In this document: one piece after another, positions 33,200-44,213 of the stretch
How the letters are laid out: the number at the start of each line of letters is the position of its first letter
How positions within the stretch are numbered: position 1 is the first letter of the stretch
Origin: Pseudomonas helleri
GTDB taxonomy: Bacteria; Pseudomonadota; Gammaproteobacteria; Pseudomonadales; Pseudomonadaceae
Length of the DNA stretch: 64,000 bases
Assembly (NCBI RefSeq): GCF_009600315.1
Contig: NZ_WIWC01000014.1
Coordinates: 43,749-107,748, forward strand
Reading direction: 5' to 3'
Notes under the pieces: generated by a model
Databases searched by the model: none
What the model was told of the DNA's origin: nothing
Seen by the model: the letters and a program-made list of their open reading frames with translations, nothing else
Translations under genes and position numbers: made by a program

Positions 33200-34864
33200 T
33201 CAACCGCGATGACGACCGCGGAAGTAGTTGATCAGACCTTGGGTCGAGGCATCGTCAGCAGGTTCTTCCTGGCTGCCAGTGAGGCGGTTGTAGACGCCTT
33301 TGCCGAGTTCCTTGCCTAGCTCAACGCCCCACTGATCAAAGGCGTTGATGCCCCAGATCACGCTTTGCACGAAGACTTTGTGCTCGTACAAAGCCACCAG
33401 TGCGCCCAGGCGACGCGGGCTGATGCGTTCAACTACAAGGGTGTTGCTCGGGCGGTTGCCCGGGATCACCTTGTGCGGCGCGAGTTTTTGAATGTCTTCT
33501 TCGAGCATGCCCTTGTCGCGCAGCTCGGCTTCGGCTTCTTCGCGGGTTTTGCCCAACATCAGTGCCTGGCTTTGCGACAGGCAGTTGGCATACAGCCATT
33601 GATGATGGTCGGACACCGGGTTGAAACTGACAATCGGCACGATAAAGTCAGCCGGGATCAGCTGCGTACCTTGATGCAACAACTGGTGATACGCATGCTG
33701 GCCGTTGCAACCTACGCCGCCCCAGATCACCGGACCTGTGTCGGTCGACACCGGAGTGCCGTCCTGACGCACACTCTTGCCGTTGGATTCCATGTCCAAC
33801 TGCTGCAGGTGCTTGGTGATGTTACGCAGGTAGTGATCGTACGGCAGGATGGCGTGACTTTGCGCACCCCAGAAGTTGCCATACCAAACGCCGAGCAAGG
33901 CCATCAATACCGGCATGTTTTGCTCGAACGGAGCGTTCTGGAAGTGCTGGTCCATGCTGTAGGCGCCGGACAGCAGCTCCTTGAAGTTGGACATGCCAAT
34001 GGCCAGTGCAATCGGCAAACCAATCGCCGACCACAGCGAATAGCGACCGCCGACCCAATCCCACATCGGGAAGATATTTTCTTCACGAATACCAAAGGCT
34101 ACCGCTGCTGCGTTATTGCTCGATACGGCGATAAAGTGGCGATGCAGCTCGGCTTCAGAGCCACCTTGCGCCAGATACCAAGCGCGCGCAGCCTGAGCGT
34201 TCTTCAAGGTTTCGAGGGTATTGAATGACTTCGACGAAACGATAAACAGTGTTGTTTCGGCGCGAAGTTTTGCAGTCAGTTCATGAAACTCACTGCCGTC
34301 GATGTTCGCCAGATAGTGGCAGCGCACGCCTTTTTGAGCGTAAGACAGCAGGGCTTCGGACACCAGCTCAGGGCCCAGGAATGAGCCGCCAATGCCGATG
34401 TTGACGATGTCAGTGATAGGTTTTTCGGTGTAACCGCGCCATAGGCCATCGTGAATCCGCCCGACCAGCTCGGTCATCTGGTTCAGGACTTTATGCACCT
34501 GGGGCATGATATTGACGCCGTTCACCGACAGTTTGTCGGCCACAGGGCGGCGCAGTGCGGTGTGCAAGGCCGGGCGACCTTCGGAGGCGTTAACGATCTC
34601 GCCTTCAAACAGCGATTTGATCGCCCCTTTAAGATCAACCTCATTAGCCAGATCAACCAGCAAATCGCGGGTTTCATCGGTAATCAGGTTTTTCGAGTAG
34701 TCCAGAAACAACCCGCAGCTGCTCAGCGTGAAGTCTTCAAAACGCTTGGGGTTGCTGTTGAACGCATCGCGCATGCTGAAATGCTGCATGTCTGCACGGT
34801 GGAGTTTTAACGCTTGCCAAGCGGGCAGAGCGGTAACGTCATGAGGAGTGCGGTAGTACGCCAT
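33200..34864 (-). CDS. pgi: Glucose-6-phosphate isomerase
   Basis: Pgi interconverts glucose-6-phosphate and fructose-6-phosphate. The 554-residue protein has [12 protein letters not shown], the phosphate-binding SKSFNTLET, the signature [14 protein letters not shown], and [12 protein letters not shown] with the catalytic His; these are standard for the family. The length is normal (about 549-555). It lies after panC on the same strand, separated by 254 bases that contain a dyad at 35022-35057. In P. aeruginosa panD lies between panC and pgi; here it is absent. Confidence 0.98.
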   Translation of the reverse strand: MAYYRTPHDVTALPAWQALKLHRADMQHFSMRDAFNSNPKRFEDFTLSSCGLFLDYSKNLITDETRDLLVDLANEVDLKGAIKSLFEGEIVNASEGRPALHTALRRPVADKLSVNGVNIMPQVHKVLNQMTELVGRIHDGLWRGYTEKPITDIVNIGIGGSFLGPELVSEALLSYAQKGVRCHYLANIDGSEFHELTAKLRAETTLFIVSSKSFNTLETLKNAQAARAWYLAQGGSEAELHRHFIAVSSNNAAAVAFGIREENIFPMWDWVGGRYSLWSAIGLPIALAIGMSNFKELLSGAYSMDQHFQNAPFEQNMPVLMALLGVWYGNFWGAQSHAILPYDHYLRNITKHLQQLDMESNGKSVRQDGTPVSTDTGPVIWGGVGCNGQHAYHQLLHQGTQLIPADFIVPIVSFNPVSDHHQWLYANCLSQSQALMLGKTREEAEAELRDKGMLEEDIQKLAPHKVIPGNRPSNTLVVERISPRRLGALVALYEHKVFVQSVIWGINAFDQWGVELGKELGKGVYNRLTGSQEEPADDASTQGLINYFRGRHRG

Positions 34865-35021
34865 CGCTGCGAATATCCTTTTTGCTTGAACTGCCTTTTG
34901 GACACTGAAAACGCCGAAACCTTCACGTAGGGGTGAGGTGTTCGGTGAGTCTGTTTCTACGCTTGATTACAAGCCGGGCGACAACAGTAAACCTAGTACC
35001 TACTTCTGTCTCGGTTTTGTC

Positions 35022-35057
35022 TGACACTTCGCGGTAACTTTTGTCACCGCGGTGTCA
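35022..35057. other. Dyad between panC and pgi
   Basis: TGACAC-TT-CGCGGT (35022-35035) pairs with ACCGCG-GTGTCA (35046-35057) apart from a two-base bulge. There is no T run on the minus strand. The remainder of the 254-base gap shows no gene. Confidence 0.4.
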
Positions 35058-35118
35058 CGCAAGGTGAAACGTTTCAGTGTGAGTGCCGGTTAGTCGGCCT
35101 CTGTTTTCAGTCGCGGTG

Positions 35119-35979
35119 TTAAAGCCCGCTGTCGAGATTGAGATGAACGTTATCGATCAAGCGGGTGTTGCCTAGAAACGCAGCAATCAGAATCACCACG
35201 TCACGATCTGATGGCTGTGCAGGAAGAAGAGTCAGCGCGTGACGGACTTCGAGGTAGTCCGGGCGAAAGCCGAGCGCTTGAAGGTGTTCCAAGTGCTGGC
35301 TGACCAATTTTGGGTAGTCTCGCTCGCCGGCACGAATGGCTTCGCTCATTGCTTTCAAGTGTTGATACAACGCAGGTGCAATAGCCCGTTGCTCTTCGCT
35401 TAAATAGCCATTGCGAGACGACAGGGCCAAACCGTCTTCGGCCCGTACCGTGGGTTCGCTGATGATCTGCACGGGCATGTTCAGTTCTTGAACCATGGCG
35501 CGAATAACTGCCAGTTGCTGGTAGTCCTTTTGCCCGAAGATCGCCAGATCGGGCTGAACCATATTGAACAACTTGCTGACGACCGTAGTCACTCCGTCGA
35601 AATGCCCAGGGCGACGGCTACCGCATAGCTCATTACTGAGTTGTGCCGCAGTCACACGGGTCAGCCCGTTCATGCCATTGGGGTACATTTCTTCAACGGT
35701 GGGTGCAAACAGCAAATGGCAACCCGCTTGCAGGAGTTTTTCCTGATCGGCGGCCAGGGTGCGCGGATAGGTGTCGAGGTCTTCGTTGGCGCCAAACTGC
35801 AGCGGGTTAACAAAGATGCTCGCCACCACGAAGTCAGCCTGTTGCGCGGCTGTTGTGACTAAGGCCGCGTGGCCGCTGTGCAGGTTGCCCATTGTTGGAA
35901 CAAGGCCAATTTGCTTGCCTTCGTTGCGTGCGCGAGCGACAGCCGCGCGCAATTCGCGAACGGTTTTAACAGTGTTCAT
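35119..35979 (-). CDS. panC: Pantothenate synthetase
   Basis: PanC joins pantoate and beta-alanine with ATP to make pantothenate. The 286-residue protein carries the nucleotidyl-transferase HIGH-like motif in [13 protein letters not shown], the binding region [12 protein letters not shown], and [11 protein letters not shown] (the KMSKS-equivalent). The length is normal. Its ATG overlaps the panB stop by four bases (ATGA), so the pair is translationally coupled. Beta-alanine supply by panD is not encoded beside it. Confidence 0.98.
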   Translation of the reverse strand: MNTVKTVRELRAAVARARNEGKQIGLVPTMGNLHSGHAALVTTAAQQADFVVASIFVNPLQFGANEDLDTYPRTLAADQEKLLQAGCHLLFAPTVEEMYPNGMNGLTRVTAAQLSNELCGSRRPGHFDGVTTVVSKLFNMVQPDLAIFGQKDYQQLAVIRAMVQELNMPVQIISEPTVRAEDGLALSSRNGYLSEEQRAIAPALYQHLKAMSEAIRAGERDYPKLVSQHLEHLQALGFRPDYLEVRHALTLLPAQPSDRDVVILIAAFLGNTRLIDNVHLNLDSGL

Positions 35980-36776
35980 GCAGAGAATCCGTGTTCAGTG
36001 CCAGGAAAGGTGACAGCTTTGACTTCAGTCACATAAGCGCTGAGTGCTGATTGAATATCGGGTTGACCTGCCATGAAGTTTTTCACGAACTTGGGAGCGC
36101 GCCCGGTCAGGGACAAGCCGAGCATGTCGTGCAGCACCAGAACCTGACCGTCGGTGTCGCTGCCGGCGCCAATGCCGATCACCGGTATGTTGACCGCGTG
36201 TGTAATTTCCTTGGCCAGTTCGCTCGGCACGCACTCAAGCAGCAGCATGGCCGCGCCCGCTTGCTCCAGTGCAATGGCATCGGCCCGCATCTGGCGGGCT
36301 TGTGCTTCGTTGCGGCCTTGCACTTTATAACCGCCCAGGACATTGACGGTTTGCGGGGTCAGGCCCATGTGCGCGCAGACAGGGATGCCGCGTTCGGTCA
36401 GTAAGCGAATGGACTCTGAAAGCCAGACCGCACCCTCGACCTTGACCATGTGCGCCCCGGCTTGCATCAGCTTGGCGCTGTTGTTCAGGGTTTGCTCAAG
36501 GGTGGCATTGGCCATGAAGGGCAGGTCGGCAAGAATCATCGCGTCTTCATTGCCGCGTTTGACGCACGCGACGTGGTACGCCATATCGGCGGTGGTAACT
36601 GGCAGTGTGCTGTCATGCCCTTGCAGAACCATGCCCAAGGAGTCGCCGACCAGTAGCACTTCCACACCTGCTTGATTACAAGCGTGCGAAAAGGTGGCGT
36701 CATAGCACGTCAGCATGGTGATTTTTTCACCTTTTTGCTTAAGGCTTTGCAGGGTGGTGAGGGTGATAGCCGGCAT
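35976..36776 (-). CDS. panB: 3-methyl-2-oxobutanoate hydroxymethyltransferase
   Basis: PanB transfers a hydroxymethyl group from methylene-THF to 2-ketoisovalerate, the first step of pantoate synthesis. The 266-residue TIM-barrel protein has the metal-binding [25 protein letters not shown]-like [10 protein letters not shown] at the N-terminus and [15 protein letters not shown] near the C-terminus. The ATG has AGGA about nine bases upstream. Ketoisovalerate is a product of the ilv pathway, whose genes ilvIHC lie elsewhere in this window. Confidence 0.98.
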   Translation of the reverse strand: MPAITLTTLQSLKQKGEKITMLTCYDATFSHACNQAGVEVLLVGDSLGMVLQGHDSTLPVTTADMAYHVACVKRGNEDAMILADLPFMANATLEQTLNNSAKLMQAGAHMVKVEGAVWLSESIRLLTERGIPVCAHMGLTPQTVNVLGGYKVQGRNEAQARQMRADAIALEQAGAAMLLLECVPSELAKEITHAVNIPVIGIGAGSDTDGQVLVLHDMLGLSLTGRAPKFVKNFMAGQPDIQSALSAYVTEVKAVTFPGTEHGFSA

Positions 36777-37000
36777 GAAAAAGGATCCTCGTCAGGCAGT
36801 GTGACAATCACTGCGAGTAACGCGTGTGATTCATCGTATAAGCAGGAGCACCGCTTCTAAGGGGTACTTGTGATGCCTGCTTTTCACATTGCGCCGTCCA
36901 TTGGACGGCAGCGGGATGCCTATAGTCGTGACGAGCACACTGGAAGTCAATTACAGGTGTTACCGGGTCAGTGTTACCGGCGTTATTGATTCGATTCAGC

Positions 37001-37486
37001 TTAAGAGCACAGACGTTCCAGCCCGACAAATGGGCAGTCGCTCAAGAGCTGAGCAAGGGTGCGACCATCGGCCAGCGTCAGTGACGCGGGTGCCACTTCT
37101 GCCAGTGGATAGAGCACGAAAGGCCGGGCCTGCATATGGTAGTGCGGAACCTTGAGGCGGGGTTCGTCGATCAGTCGATCACCGAACAGCAGGATATCGA
37201 GATCCAGTGTGCGAGGTCCCCAGCGTTCATGCCGTTCCCGTCCCTGGCCCAACTCTATGGCTTGCAGCGCATCGAGCAGTTGTAAAGGAGGCATTGCCGT
37301 ATCAAGGGCCGCTACGGCATTGGTATAGCGGGGCTGGCCCGCCAGCAGCGAATCACTCTGATAGAACGCAGATACACCCACCAGGCGGGAGTCAGGCAAC
37401 TGTGCCAGCGCTTCGACAGCACTGCGTAGTTGCTCAGCGGGGTCAGCCAGATTACTGCCCATTCCAATGTAGGTGCGTTCCATCAT
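37001..37486 (-). CDS. folK: 6-hydroxymethyl-7,8-dihydropterin pyrophosphokinase
   Basis: FolK transfers pyrophosphate from ATP to hydroxymethyl-dihydropterin before FolP acts. The 161-residue product has YIGMGSNL at the N-terminus, the signature GPRTLDLDILLFGD (metal-binding Asp pair) and PHYHMQARPFVLYPLAE. The ATG (two in tandem, 37486 and 37483) abuts the pcnB stop, indicating coupling. The 224-base gap to panB contains a GCCGTCC/GGACGGC hairpin (36893-36909) and no gene. Confidence 0.97.
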   Translation of the reverse strand: MMERTYIGMGSNLADPAEQLRSAVEALAQLPDSRLVGVSAFYQSDSLLAGQPRYTNAVAALDTAMPPLQLLDALQAIELGQGRERHERWGPRTLDLDILLFGDRLIDEPRLKVPHYHMQARPFVLYPLAEVAPASLTLADGRTLAQLLSDCPFVGLERLCS

Positions 37487-38890
37487 TTACTCGTCTGCGG
37501 CTGCGCTGCGTTTACGCTTGTTTGCCCCGGTACGGCGGCGTTTGCGGGGGGCTGGGCCAACACCTTCGTCTTTGGCATTGCTCAGGTCGCGAATCATTTC
37601 GCGGCGTCCGCTTTCGTTCGCATCCTGGTAGTCAGTCCACCATTCGCCAAGGCCGTTAGTCTGCTCTCCCGCGCTCTCGCGCAGCAGCAGGAAATCATAA
37701 CCGGCGCGGAAGCGCGGGTTGTCGAGAAGCATATCGGCACGTTTGCCACTGCGCCGTGGCAACCGTTCCTGCATGTCCCAGATTTCGCGAATGGGCATCG
37801 TGAAGCGTTTGGGAATAGCGATGCGCTGGCATTGTTCGCTGATCAGCTCGTGCGCGGCTTCTTGCATGGCCGGAATAGGCGGCATGCCCTGGTCTTGCAA
37901 GCGTAGAACGCGAGCCGGCAAGGCAGGCCACAACAGTGCGGCAAACAGGAATGCCGGGGTAACAGGTTTGCCCTGTTTGATCCGCAGGTCGGTGTTACGC
38001 AAGGCTTCGCTGATCAAGGTGTGGGTGTACGTCGGGTTGTTCTCCAAGGCTTCGGCGCTTGCCGGGAACAAAGGATCGAACAACTCAAGGTCGACCAGCA
38101 TTTCAAAGGTGTCAGAAGCGTTACCTGAGAGGAACAGCTTGAGGACTTCTTCGAACAAACGTGCGGAAGGGATCTCGCGCAGCATAGGTGCCAGTTCACG
38201 GATCGGCGCAGCCGTGTGCTTTTCGATGCCGAAGTTGAGCTTGGCGGCAAAGCGCACGGCTCGCAGCATGCGAACCGGATCTTCCTGGTAACGCTGTTGC
38301 GGATCGCCAATCAGCCGTAGCAAGTGATTGCGAATGTCGTGTACGCCGTTGGCGTAATCGAGGATGCGCTCACTGACCGGGTCGTAGTACAGGGCATTGA
38401 TCGTGAAGTCACGGCGCTGGGCGTCTTCTTCCAGGGTGCCGTACACGTTGTCGCGCAAAATGCGCCCGCTTTCGTTACGCGAGGATTGATTGCTGTCTTC
38501 CTCTTCGTCGTTTTGCGGATGATTGGCGCGGAATGTCGCGACTTCAATGATTTCGCGACCAAAGTGGATATGGACCAGTTTGAAACGGCGGCCGATGATT
38601 CGCGCGTTGCGAAACTCGGCACGCACTTGCTCAGGCGTTGCACTGGTGGCGACGTCGAAGTCTTTAGGCGTGATATTGAGCAGCATGTCGCGTACGCAGC
38701 CGCCGACCAAATAGGCCTGATAACCGGCGTTTTGCAGGCGTTCAACAATATTGACCGCGTACCGGCTGAACTGGGCGCGTTGCAGCGAATGCTGGCTGCT
38801 ATTGAGCACTTCAGGGGTGCTGCGCAGTTGTTGCGTGCGACGCTTGGGAGTACGGAGTGACTGGAACAGCTTCTTCAGCATGGGATGCAC
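37487..38890 (-). CDS. pcnB: Poly(A) polymerase I
   Basis: PcnB adds poly(A) tails that mark RNAs for decay. The 467-residue product belongs to the class II CCA-adding/poly(A) polymerase family, with LVGGCVRDMLL, the catalytic KDFDVATSATP, RRFKLVHIHFG and RRDFTINALYYD. The C-terminal tail is Arg/Lys-rich (KRRRTGANKRKR), as in poly(A) polymerases. The open frame begins at GTG 38890; ATG 38881 (MLKKLFQSL) is the more usual Pseudomonas start. Neither has a clear ribosome-binding site. Confidence 0.96.
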   Translation of the reverse strand: MHPMLKKLFQSLRTPKRRTQQLRSTPEVLNSSQHSLQRAQFSRYAVNIVERLQNAGYQAYLVGGCVRDMLLNITPKDFDVATSATPEQVRAEFRNARIIGRRFKLVHIHFGREIIEVATFRANHPQNDEEEDSNQSSRNESGRILRDNVYGTLEEDAQRRDFTINALYYDPVSERILDYANGVHDIRNHLLRLIGDPQQRYQEDPVRMLRAVRFAAKLNFGIEKHTAAPIRELAPMLREIPSARLFEEVLKLFLSGNASDTFEMLVDLELFDPLFPASAEALENNPTYTHTLISEALRNTDLRIKQGKPVTPAFLFAALLWPALPARVLRLQDQGMPPIPAMQEAAHELISEQCQRIAIPKRFTMPIREIWDMQERLPRRSGKRADMLLDNPRFRAGYDFLLLRESAGEQTNGLGEWWTDYQDANESGRREMIRDLSNAKDEGVGPAPRKRRRTGANKRKRSAAADE

Positions 38891-39065
38891 TGTTTGAAGG
38901 AATGTTCGGCCAAAACGAAGAATGACCGCATGATGGGCGGGGATTCTAGCATTTAGTCAGGGGATGGTGTAGGAAGCTGAGCTGTTCTTGCGGATGAAGC
39001 GGTCACCGGCAAACAGAAAAAGCTGCAAGAAGCGCGAGGTAGAAGGGCAGGGGGAATTTATTAAA

Positions 39066-39442
39066 TGTCAGAAACTACAAGAGGAGCCGAAGCTCCCCCA
39101 GAAGTAGTTGCATGCTCTATTTTTATTATTGGTTGCGGGCTTTTTGTTTTTGTTAAGTGCCCTGGTTACAAAGGTTTTGCCTGTGTAACCCTCCCAATCG
39201 GGAGATAAGAGCAAACGGATTGCTTTGGTCGCTGTGTTGCTGTGATCAATGATCCAACCAGTTCAGGTTCTGCTTTAAGTGCAGTTTTTGTTCTTCTCTG
39301 TCTGGCTGCGGGGCAAGCCCCAATAACAACGCCTCTCCAAAACAATCAGTTAGCTGCGCCTCCGCCGTGTTGTTCTTGTTATGCGTGAGCCGATACGTCT
39401 TATTTTTATTGTGTGCTGCTGTGATTCTTATTGTTCTTGTAC
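39066..39442 (-). ncRNA. crcZ: CrcZ small RNA, Hfq/Crc-sequestering
   Basis: CrcZ is the sRNA that titrates Hfq/Crc and so relieves carbon catabolite repression; it lies between cbrB and pcnB in pseudomonads, exactly as here. On the minus strand I see the sigma-54 promoter just upstream and at least six A-rich CA motifs. In plus coordinates these are at 39421-39440, 39401-39410, 39368-39381, 39283-39298, 39141-39154 and 39115-39132. A long hairpin with a UUCG loop at about 39068-39108 closes it. The predicted length of about 377 bases compares with roughly 400 in P. aeruginosa; the 3' end is estimated. Confidence 0.92.
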
Positions 39443-39453
39443 GAATACATATA

Positions 39454-39470
39454 GCAGGGTGCGTGCCAAC
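39454..39470 (-). promoter_or_regulatory. Sigma-54 promoter of crcZ
   Basis: On the minus strand TTGGCACGCACCCTGCT has GG (39467-39466) and GC (39455-39454) exactly ten bases apart. The predicted start is near 39442. Confidence 0.88.
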
Positions 39471-39526
39471 TTTTGCACGGACCAGCAAAATAAGGGGTTT
39501 TCCGGGGTTTGGTCTTTTCTTGGGCC

Positions 39527-39564
39527 AAAAAAAGCCGGAGCTTCGTTACCGTAAGCCCCGGCTT
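39527..39564 (-). terminator. Intrinsic terminator after cbrB
   Basis: On the minus strand AAGCCGG and CCGGCTT arms, extended by GCTT/AAGC, form a stem followed by a run of T. It separates cbrB from the crcZ promoter. Confidence 0.82.
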
Positions 39565-39565
39565 T

Positions 39566-39591
39566 TGTTACGTCTTTAAGGTGCGGTAACA
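39566..39591 (-). promoter_or_regulatory. CbrB activator site (UAS) upstream of crcZ
   Basis: TGTTAC (39566-39571) and GTAACA (39586-39591) are separated by exactly 14 bases. As I recall, TGTTAC-N(12-14)-GTAACA is the published CbrB recognition pattern. It lies about 130-150 bases upstream of the crcZ start. Further half-sites occur at 39611-39616 (TGTTAC), 39624-39629 and 39637-39642, at the end of cbrB itself. Confidence 0.8.
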
Positions 39592-39624
39592 GTTTTTTCA
39601 CACATCTGTGTGTTACCTGGAGCG

Positions 39625-41058
39625 TTACCCTTCGCTGGTAACCCCGGTTTTTCTACGCGGAATGCCCAGCCGCTGACGGCGCTCCCACAGGCATTTACGG
39701 CTCACACCCAGTTTGCGTGCCAGTTCGGTCTCAGTCATGTGGTCTTGATGTTCAAGCACAAAGTGCTGGAAGTAGTCTTCAAGAGAGAGGTCTTCGGCGG
39801 GGTCGTGGCTGGTGTTACCGCTGCTGATGCTGTGCTGCGGGCCCAAACCGATGAAGTCATCGTCTTGCAGGTCGCCCAGCTCAATGTCGATCCCCAGCAA
39901 GTCGGCCGAGATTTCCGGGTTTTCGCACAAAATAACCGCGCGCTCAATGGCGTTCTCCAGCTCTCGAACGTTACCGGGCCACGAATAATGGCTAATGGCG
40001 CGTTCTGCATCCGGGGCGAACTTAAGGTCGGTACGGCCTACTCGCGCGCTTTGGCGTGCGAGGAAGGCGTGGGCAATTTCAATGACGTCTGAACCGCGTT
40101 CGCGCAAGGGGGGGAGTTTCAGAGCGATGACGTGCAATCGGTAGAAAAGGTCTTCGCGGAACTGACCCACCTTGGCCAGGCTCTTGAGATCGCGGTGAGT
40201 TGCCGCGATCAGGCGCACATCCACTTTTTGTGATTGCACCGAACCTACGCGACGAATTTCACCTTCTTGCAGCACCCGCAACAAACGCGCCTGGGCCTCA
40301 AGCGGCAATTCGCCAATTTCGTCGAGGAACAATGTGCCGCCATCGGCCGCTTCAACGAGGCCGGCACGACCTGCGCTGGCGCCGGTAAATGCGCCTTTCT
40401 CATGGCCGAACAGTTCTGATTCAATCAGGGACTCGGGGATTGCCGCGCAGTTGACCGAAATCATCGGCGCTTTGGCGCGCCGCGACAGGTTGTGCAACGC
40501 ACGGGCTACCAACTCTTTACCCGTTCCCGACTCGCCTTGAATCAGCACATTGGAGTCGGTAGGCGCTACTTTGCGTATCTTGTTGTACATGTCCAGCATT
40601 GGCGGGCAGGAGCCGATGATGCCGATTTCACCGTTGCTGTTATCCACCGTATTTTTGTCTGTGCTACCGGCTTTGGCAGGGCGCTCGACGGGCGTGCTTT
40701 GAGCGCTTTGGCGATCTCGAAGGATGCGTGCCACGGCTTGCAGCATTTCGTCGTGGTCAAACGGCTTGGCGATGTAATCCACCGCGCCCATTTTCATGGA
40801 GTCCACGGCAGAACGCAGGCTGGCATAGCTGGTCATGATCAACACGGGCTTGCCTTGGCCAAGTTTGATCAGTTCTGTACCGGGCGCACCGGGTAATCGC
40901 AGATCGCTGACAATCAAGTCGAACGAGGGAATACTGAAACGCTCTTGCGCTTCCTGTACCGAGCCCGCTTCGCTGACCTGGTACTGGTTGCGCTCCAGCA
41001 AGCGGCGCAGTGCGGAGCGGATGATGGTTTCATCTTCGACGATCAAAATATGCGGCAT
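39625..41058 (-). CDS. cbrB: Sigma-54-dependent response regulator CbrB
   Basis: CbrB controls carbon and nitrogen use, mainly by activating crcZ. The 477-residue protein has an N-terminal receiver domain (phospho-acceptor Asp in [11 protein letters not shown], Lys in IAKPFD). A central AAA+ domain follows, with GESGTGKE, the sigma-54-contacting GAFTGA and the DEIGELPL Walker B. The C-terminal Fis-type helix-turn-helix is in [20 protein letters not shown]. It follows cbrA by 22 bases. The end of its coding region overlaps half-sites resembling its own DNA target. Confidence 0.97.
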   Translation of the reverse strand: MPHILIVEDETIIRSALRRLLERNQYQVSEAGSVQEAQERFSIPSFDLIVSDLRLPGAPGTELIKLGQGKPVLIMTSYASLRSAVDSMKMGAVDYIAKPFDHDEMLQAVARILRDRQSAQSTPVERPAKAGSTDKNTVDNSNGEIGIIGSCPPMLDMYNKIRKVAPTDSNVLIQGESGTGKELVARALHNLSRRAKAPMISVNCAAIPESLIESELFGHEKGAFTGASAGRAGLVEAADGGTLFLDEIGELPLEAQARLLRVLQEGEIRRVGSVQSQKVDVRLIAATHRDLKSLAKVGQFREDLFYRLHVIALKLPPLRERGSDVIEIAHAFLARQSARVGRTDLKFAPDAERAISHYSWPGNVRELENAIERAVILCENPEISADLLGIDIELGDLQDDDFIGLGPQHSISSGNTSHDPAEDLSLEDYFQHFVLEHQDHMTETELARKLGVSRKCLWERRQRLGIPRRKTGVTSEG

Positions 41059-41080
41059 TGATTCAGTTCTCTCGACGGTC

Positions 41081-44029
41081 TCAGTTCACAGCGGACGTCG
41101 CTTCGACATGACGCGGCAGTGTGACCCGAATACGGGTTCCGCGTTGGCTTTGAATGTCAGCCGGGCTGTCGATGGTGATTTGTCCATAATGCTCTTCAAC
41201 GATGGAATAGACCAGTGCAAGGCCCAGACCGGTGCCTTCGCCGGGGTCCTTGGTGGTGAAAAACGGCTCGAATAATCGGTCCATGATGTTCTTCGGGATA
41301 CCAGTGCCTTCGTCTTCAACGATCAGATCAATGGTGTGTTCGCCGGCTTCACTCTTAACCCGGACGGCACTGCCAGCGGGCGAGGCATCCCGGGCGTTCG
41401 ACAGCAGGTTGATCAACACTTGCGCTAATCGCTGAGGGTCGCCCTCGACCCAGTGGTCGGGATCGCACAGGTTATAAAACTGCACTTCAAAATTGCGCCG
41501 GTTCAACGCCAGCAAGCCAATCGCGTCCTGCGCCACTTCAGCCAGACAGACGGGTTCGTCATTGTGTTGGTGGCTACCGGCGTGGGCGAAGCTCATCAAG
41601 GACTGCACAATGCGCGAAATGCGCTTGGTCTGTTCAAGAATCTGGCTGCTGATTTCGGTCAGCTCTTCATCGTCTTCGCGCTCTTCGCGCAGGTTTTGCG
41701 CCAGGCAGGCAATGCCCGTGACCGGGTTGCCGATTTCATGCGCAACCCCCGCCGCCAGTCGGCCGATACTGGCCAAGCGCTCGGAGTGCACCAGTTTGTC
41801 TTCGAGCATTTGAGTCTCGGTCAAGTCTTCAACCAGTAACACCAAACCGCTATTACCCGGTGCCAACGGCTCGTCGATGGCGGCCTTGTGCAAGTTCAGC
41901 CAGCGGGTTTGACCGTCGAGCGCCAAGTGTTGCTTGTGCAAGTGCTCGTCGGGCAAGTCGATAAACCCTTGCAGCAGTTCTCGCCACGGGTTGCCCAGAG
42001 TGCTCATGCGCGAACCCACCACTCGCTGTGCAGGAATGCCGGTCAATTCCTCCATGGCTTTGTTCCACATCAGGATTTCCTGGTCTTTGGCCAGCGAACA
42101 CACCCCCATCGGCAACTCTTGCAGCGTTTGCCGGTGGTAACGGCGCAGGGCGTCCAGTTCAGCGGCCAGCCCGGTCAGGCGAGAGTGGTAGTCTTCGAGC
42201 CGACTTTCGATGAAGTGAATATCTTCAGTGACGTAGCTTTCGCCGCTCGATTTGTAAGGCAAGAAGGTTTCAACCATGTCCTGAGCAACGCTTGGCCCCA
42301 TCAAGCCCGAAAGGTTGGCTTCGATACGGTCGCGCAGGCGACGCAATGCATAAGGGCGACGCTCGTCGAAGGGCAGAAACAAGTCTCGCAAGGCCTGTTC
42401 GACTTCTTTTTGCGCCGCTTTTGCCCCCAAAGGTTTGGCGAGTTGAGTGGCAAACTCTTGTGGCGATGCGGCGTGTAATTCGCGTCGTTGCGGGCGTCGA
42501 ACGTTATCCACTGCACAGGCTTCGGCGGCGCTGGCCTCTTCGGGGCTGGCGTTGGTAAACAGAGATATCAGCGTAAACATCAATACGTTTGCGGCGAGTG
42601 AGGCGATGGCTGCCATGTGCCAACTGGTATCGTCCAGCACGTAGATCATGTTCAACCACGGGATGTAAAAGCCCTGAAAATTGCCGATCAGTGGGAACAG
42701 CATGCTGGCCATCCACACCAGAATCCCGGCCAGCAACCCGGCAATAAAGCCGCGTCGATTCGCCGTTGGCCAGTACAGCACCGACAGTACCCCCGGCAGG
42801 AATTGCAAGGTGGCGACAAACGCGACAATGCCGAGGTTGGCTAGATCCTGCTCAGCGCCCATCAGCAGGTAAAAGCCGTAGCCGGCCATGATGATGGCCA
42901 CAATCAGCGCGCGGCGGGTCCATTTCAGCCAGCGGTAGATATTGCCTTCGGCAGGTGGCTGGTAGAGCGGCAAAACCAGATGGTTCAGTGCCATGCCTGA
43001 CAGTGCCAGCGTGGTGACGATGATCAGCCCGCTTGAAGCTGACAGCCCGCCGACATAAGCCAGTAATGCCAGGGGCTTGCTGTTGGCGGCTATACCGACG
43101 CCCAGGGTGAAGTATTCGGGATTGGTGGTGGCGCCCAGCTTGAGCCCTGCCCATAGAATCAGCGGCACGGCCAGGCTCATCAGTAGCAGGAACAGCGGCA
43201 AGCCCCAACTGGCGCTGACCAGCCCGCGCGGATTGAGGTTTTCAGTGAACGTCATGTGATACATATGCGGCATCACGATGGCCGATGCAAAAAACACTAA
43301 CAGCAAGGTGCGCCACGGCCCTTCTTGCAGCGGAGTGTGCAGGGCGGCGAGGGCTGTCTGGTTTTGCAGTAACCACACTTCGAGCTGTTGCGGGCCATCG
43401 AAGACGCCATACAGCGCATAGAGGCCCACGCCACCGATTGCGATAAGTTTGATCACGGACTCAAAGGCGATGGCAAACACCAGACCTTCATGCTTTTCCC
43501 GAGTGGCGATGTGCCTTGAACCGAAGAAAATCGTGAACAGTGTGATCAATGCGCAAAAGCTGAGTGCCACGCGGTGTTGCACAGGCTCACGGGTGAGGAT
43601 GCTGATGGAGTCAGCGACGGCCTGAATTTGCAGGGCCAGTAGTGGAAGGACGCCAATCAACATGAATATCGTGGTCAGTGCCCCGGCCCAGGTGCTGCGA
43701 AAGCGGAAGGCAAAAAGGTCGGCCAGTGATGAAAGCTGATAGGTGCGGGTGATTTTGAGAATGGGGTACAAAAGCACGGGCGCCAGAAGAAATGCTCCGG
43801 AGACGCCGAGGTAGCTCGAGAGGAAGCCGTAGCCATATTCGTAAGCCAGCCCCACCGTGCCGTAAAAAGCCCATGCGCTGGCGTACACCCCCAGAGACAA
43901 CGTGTAGGTCAGCGGGTGACGAATGATTGACCGCGGAATCATGCCGCGCTCACTGATCCAGGCCACGCCAAACAGAACCGCCAGGTAGGCGGCGCTGATG
44001 AGAATCATCTGGGTGAGGCTAAAGCTCAT
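41081..44029 (-). CDS. cbrA: Sensor histidine kinase CbrA with SLC5-like transport domain
   Basis: CbrA is the sensor of the CbrA/CbrB system; its N-terminal half is an SLC5-type transporter (histidine in P. putida and P. fluorescens). The start at ATG 44029 (MSFSLTQM) is preferred; ATG 44035 adds two residues. The 982-residue product has about 13 membrane segments (to about residue 500), a linker with a STAC-like region, and a PAS domain ([16 protein letters not shown]). HisKA follows with His in [10 protein letters not shown], then HATPase motifs DEGTGIP and GEGTGLGL. Its start overlaps the end of cbrX. Confidence 0.97.
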   Translation of the reverse strand: MSFSLTQMILISAAYLAVLFGVAWISERGMIPRSIIRHPLTYTLSLGVYASAWAFYGTVGLAYEYGYGFLSSYLGVSGAFLLAPVLLYPILKITRTYQLSSLADLFAFRFRSTWAGALTTIFMLIGVLPLLALQIQAVADSISILTREPVQHRVALSFCALITLFTIFFGSRHIATREKHEGLVFAIAFESVIKLIAIGGVGLYALYGVFDGPQQLEVWLLQNQTALAALHTPLQEGPWRTLLLVFFASAIVMPHMYHMTFTENLNPRGLVSASWGLPLFLLLMSLAVPLILWAGLKLGATTNPEYFTLGVGIAANSKPLALLAYVGGLSASSGLIIVTTLALSGMALNHLVLPLYQPPAEGNIYRWLKWTRRALIVAIIMAGYGFYLLMGAEQDLANLGIVAFVATLQFLPGVLSVLYWPTANRRGFIAGLLAGILVWMASMLFPLIGNFQGFYIPWLNMIYVLDDTSWHMAAIASLAANVLMFTLISLFTNASPEEASAAEACAVDNVRRPQRRELHAASPQEFATQLAKPLGAKAAQKEVEQALRDLFLPFDERRPYALRRLRDRIEANLSGLMGPSVAQDMVETFLPYKSSGESYVTEDIHFIESRLEDYHSRLTGLAAELDALRRYHRQTLQELPMGVCSLAKDQEILMWNKAMEELTGIPAQRVVGSRMSTLGNPWRELLQGFIDLPDEHLHKQHLALDGQTRWLNLHKAAIDEPLAPGNSGLVLLVEDLTETQMLEDKLVHSERLASIGRLAAGVAHEIGNPVTGIACLAQNLREEREDDEELTEISSQILEQTKRISRIVQSLMSFAHAGSHQHNDEPVCLAEVAQDAIGLLALNRRNFEVQFYNLCDPDHWVEGDPQRLAQVLINLLSNARDASPAGSAVRVKSEAGEHTIDLIVEDEGTGIPKNIMDRLFEPFFTTKDPGEGTGLGLALVYSIVEEHYGQITIDSPADIQSQRGTRIRVTLPRHVEATSAVN

Positions 44030-44195
44030 CGGCATCTTTTTGGCTCTGCAAAATAAAGGTCACAACGATCAGAATCAGCCAAAGCAGATAAGGCCTGTAC
44101 CAAGCACCCGTCGCATCGATCCACCAATCCATGATGGCGGGGGAAAACAGGTAGATCCCCACAACCAGCAGCAGGACCAATCTATAGATATACAT
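44019..44195 (-). CDS. cbrX: Small membrane protein CbrX upstream of cbrA
   Basis: This short gene reads MYIYRLVLLLVVGIYLFS and ends SQKDADEL, 58 residues in all. It has two hydrophobic segments (about residues 5-22 and 36-50) separated by DWWIDATGAWYRP. A strong GGGAGG stands directly before the ATG. Its stop overlaps the start of cbrA in another frame, as described for cbrX of pseudomonads. Translation of cbrX is then thought to influence cbrA. Position and overlap support the call; the molecular role of the peptide is not known. Confidence 0.85.
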   Translation of the reverse strand: MYIYRLVLLLVVGIYLFSPAIMDWWIDATGAWYRPYLLWLILIVVTFILQSQKDADEL

Positions 44196-44213
44196 CCTCC
44201 CTCTCTTTTACTG

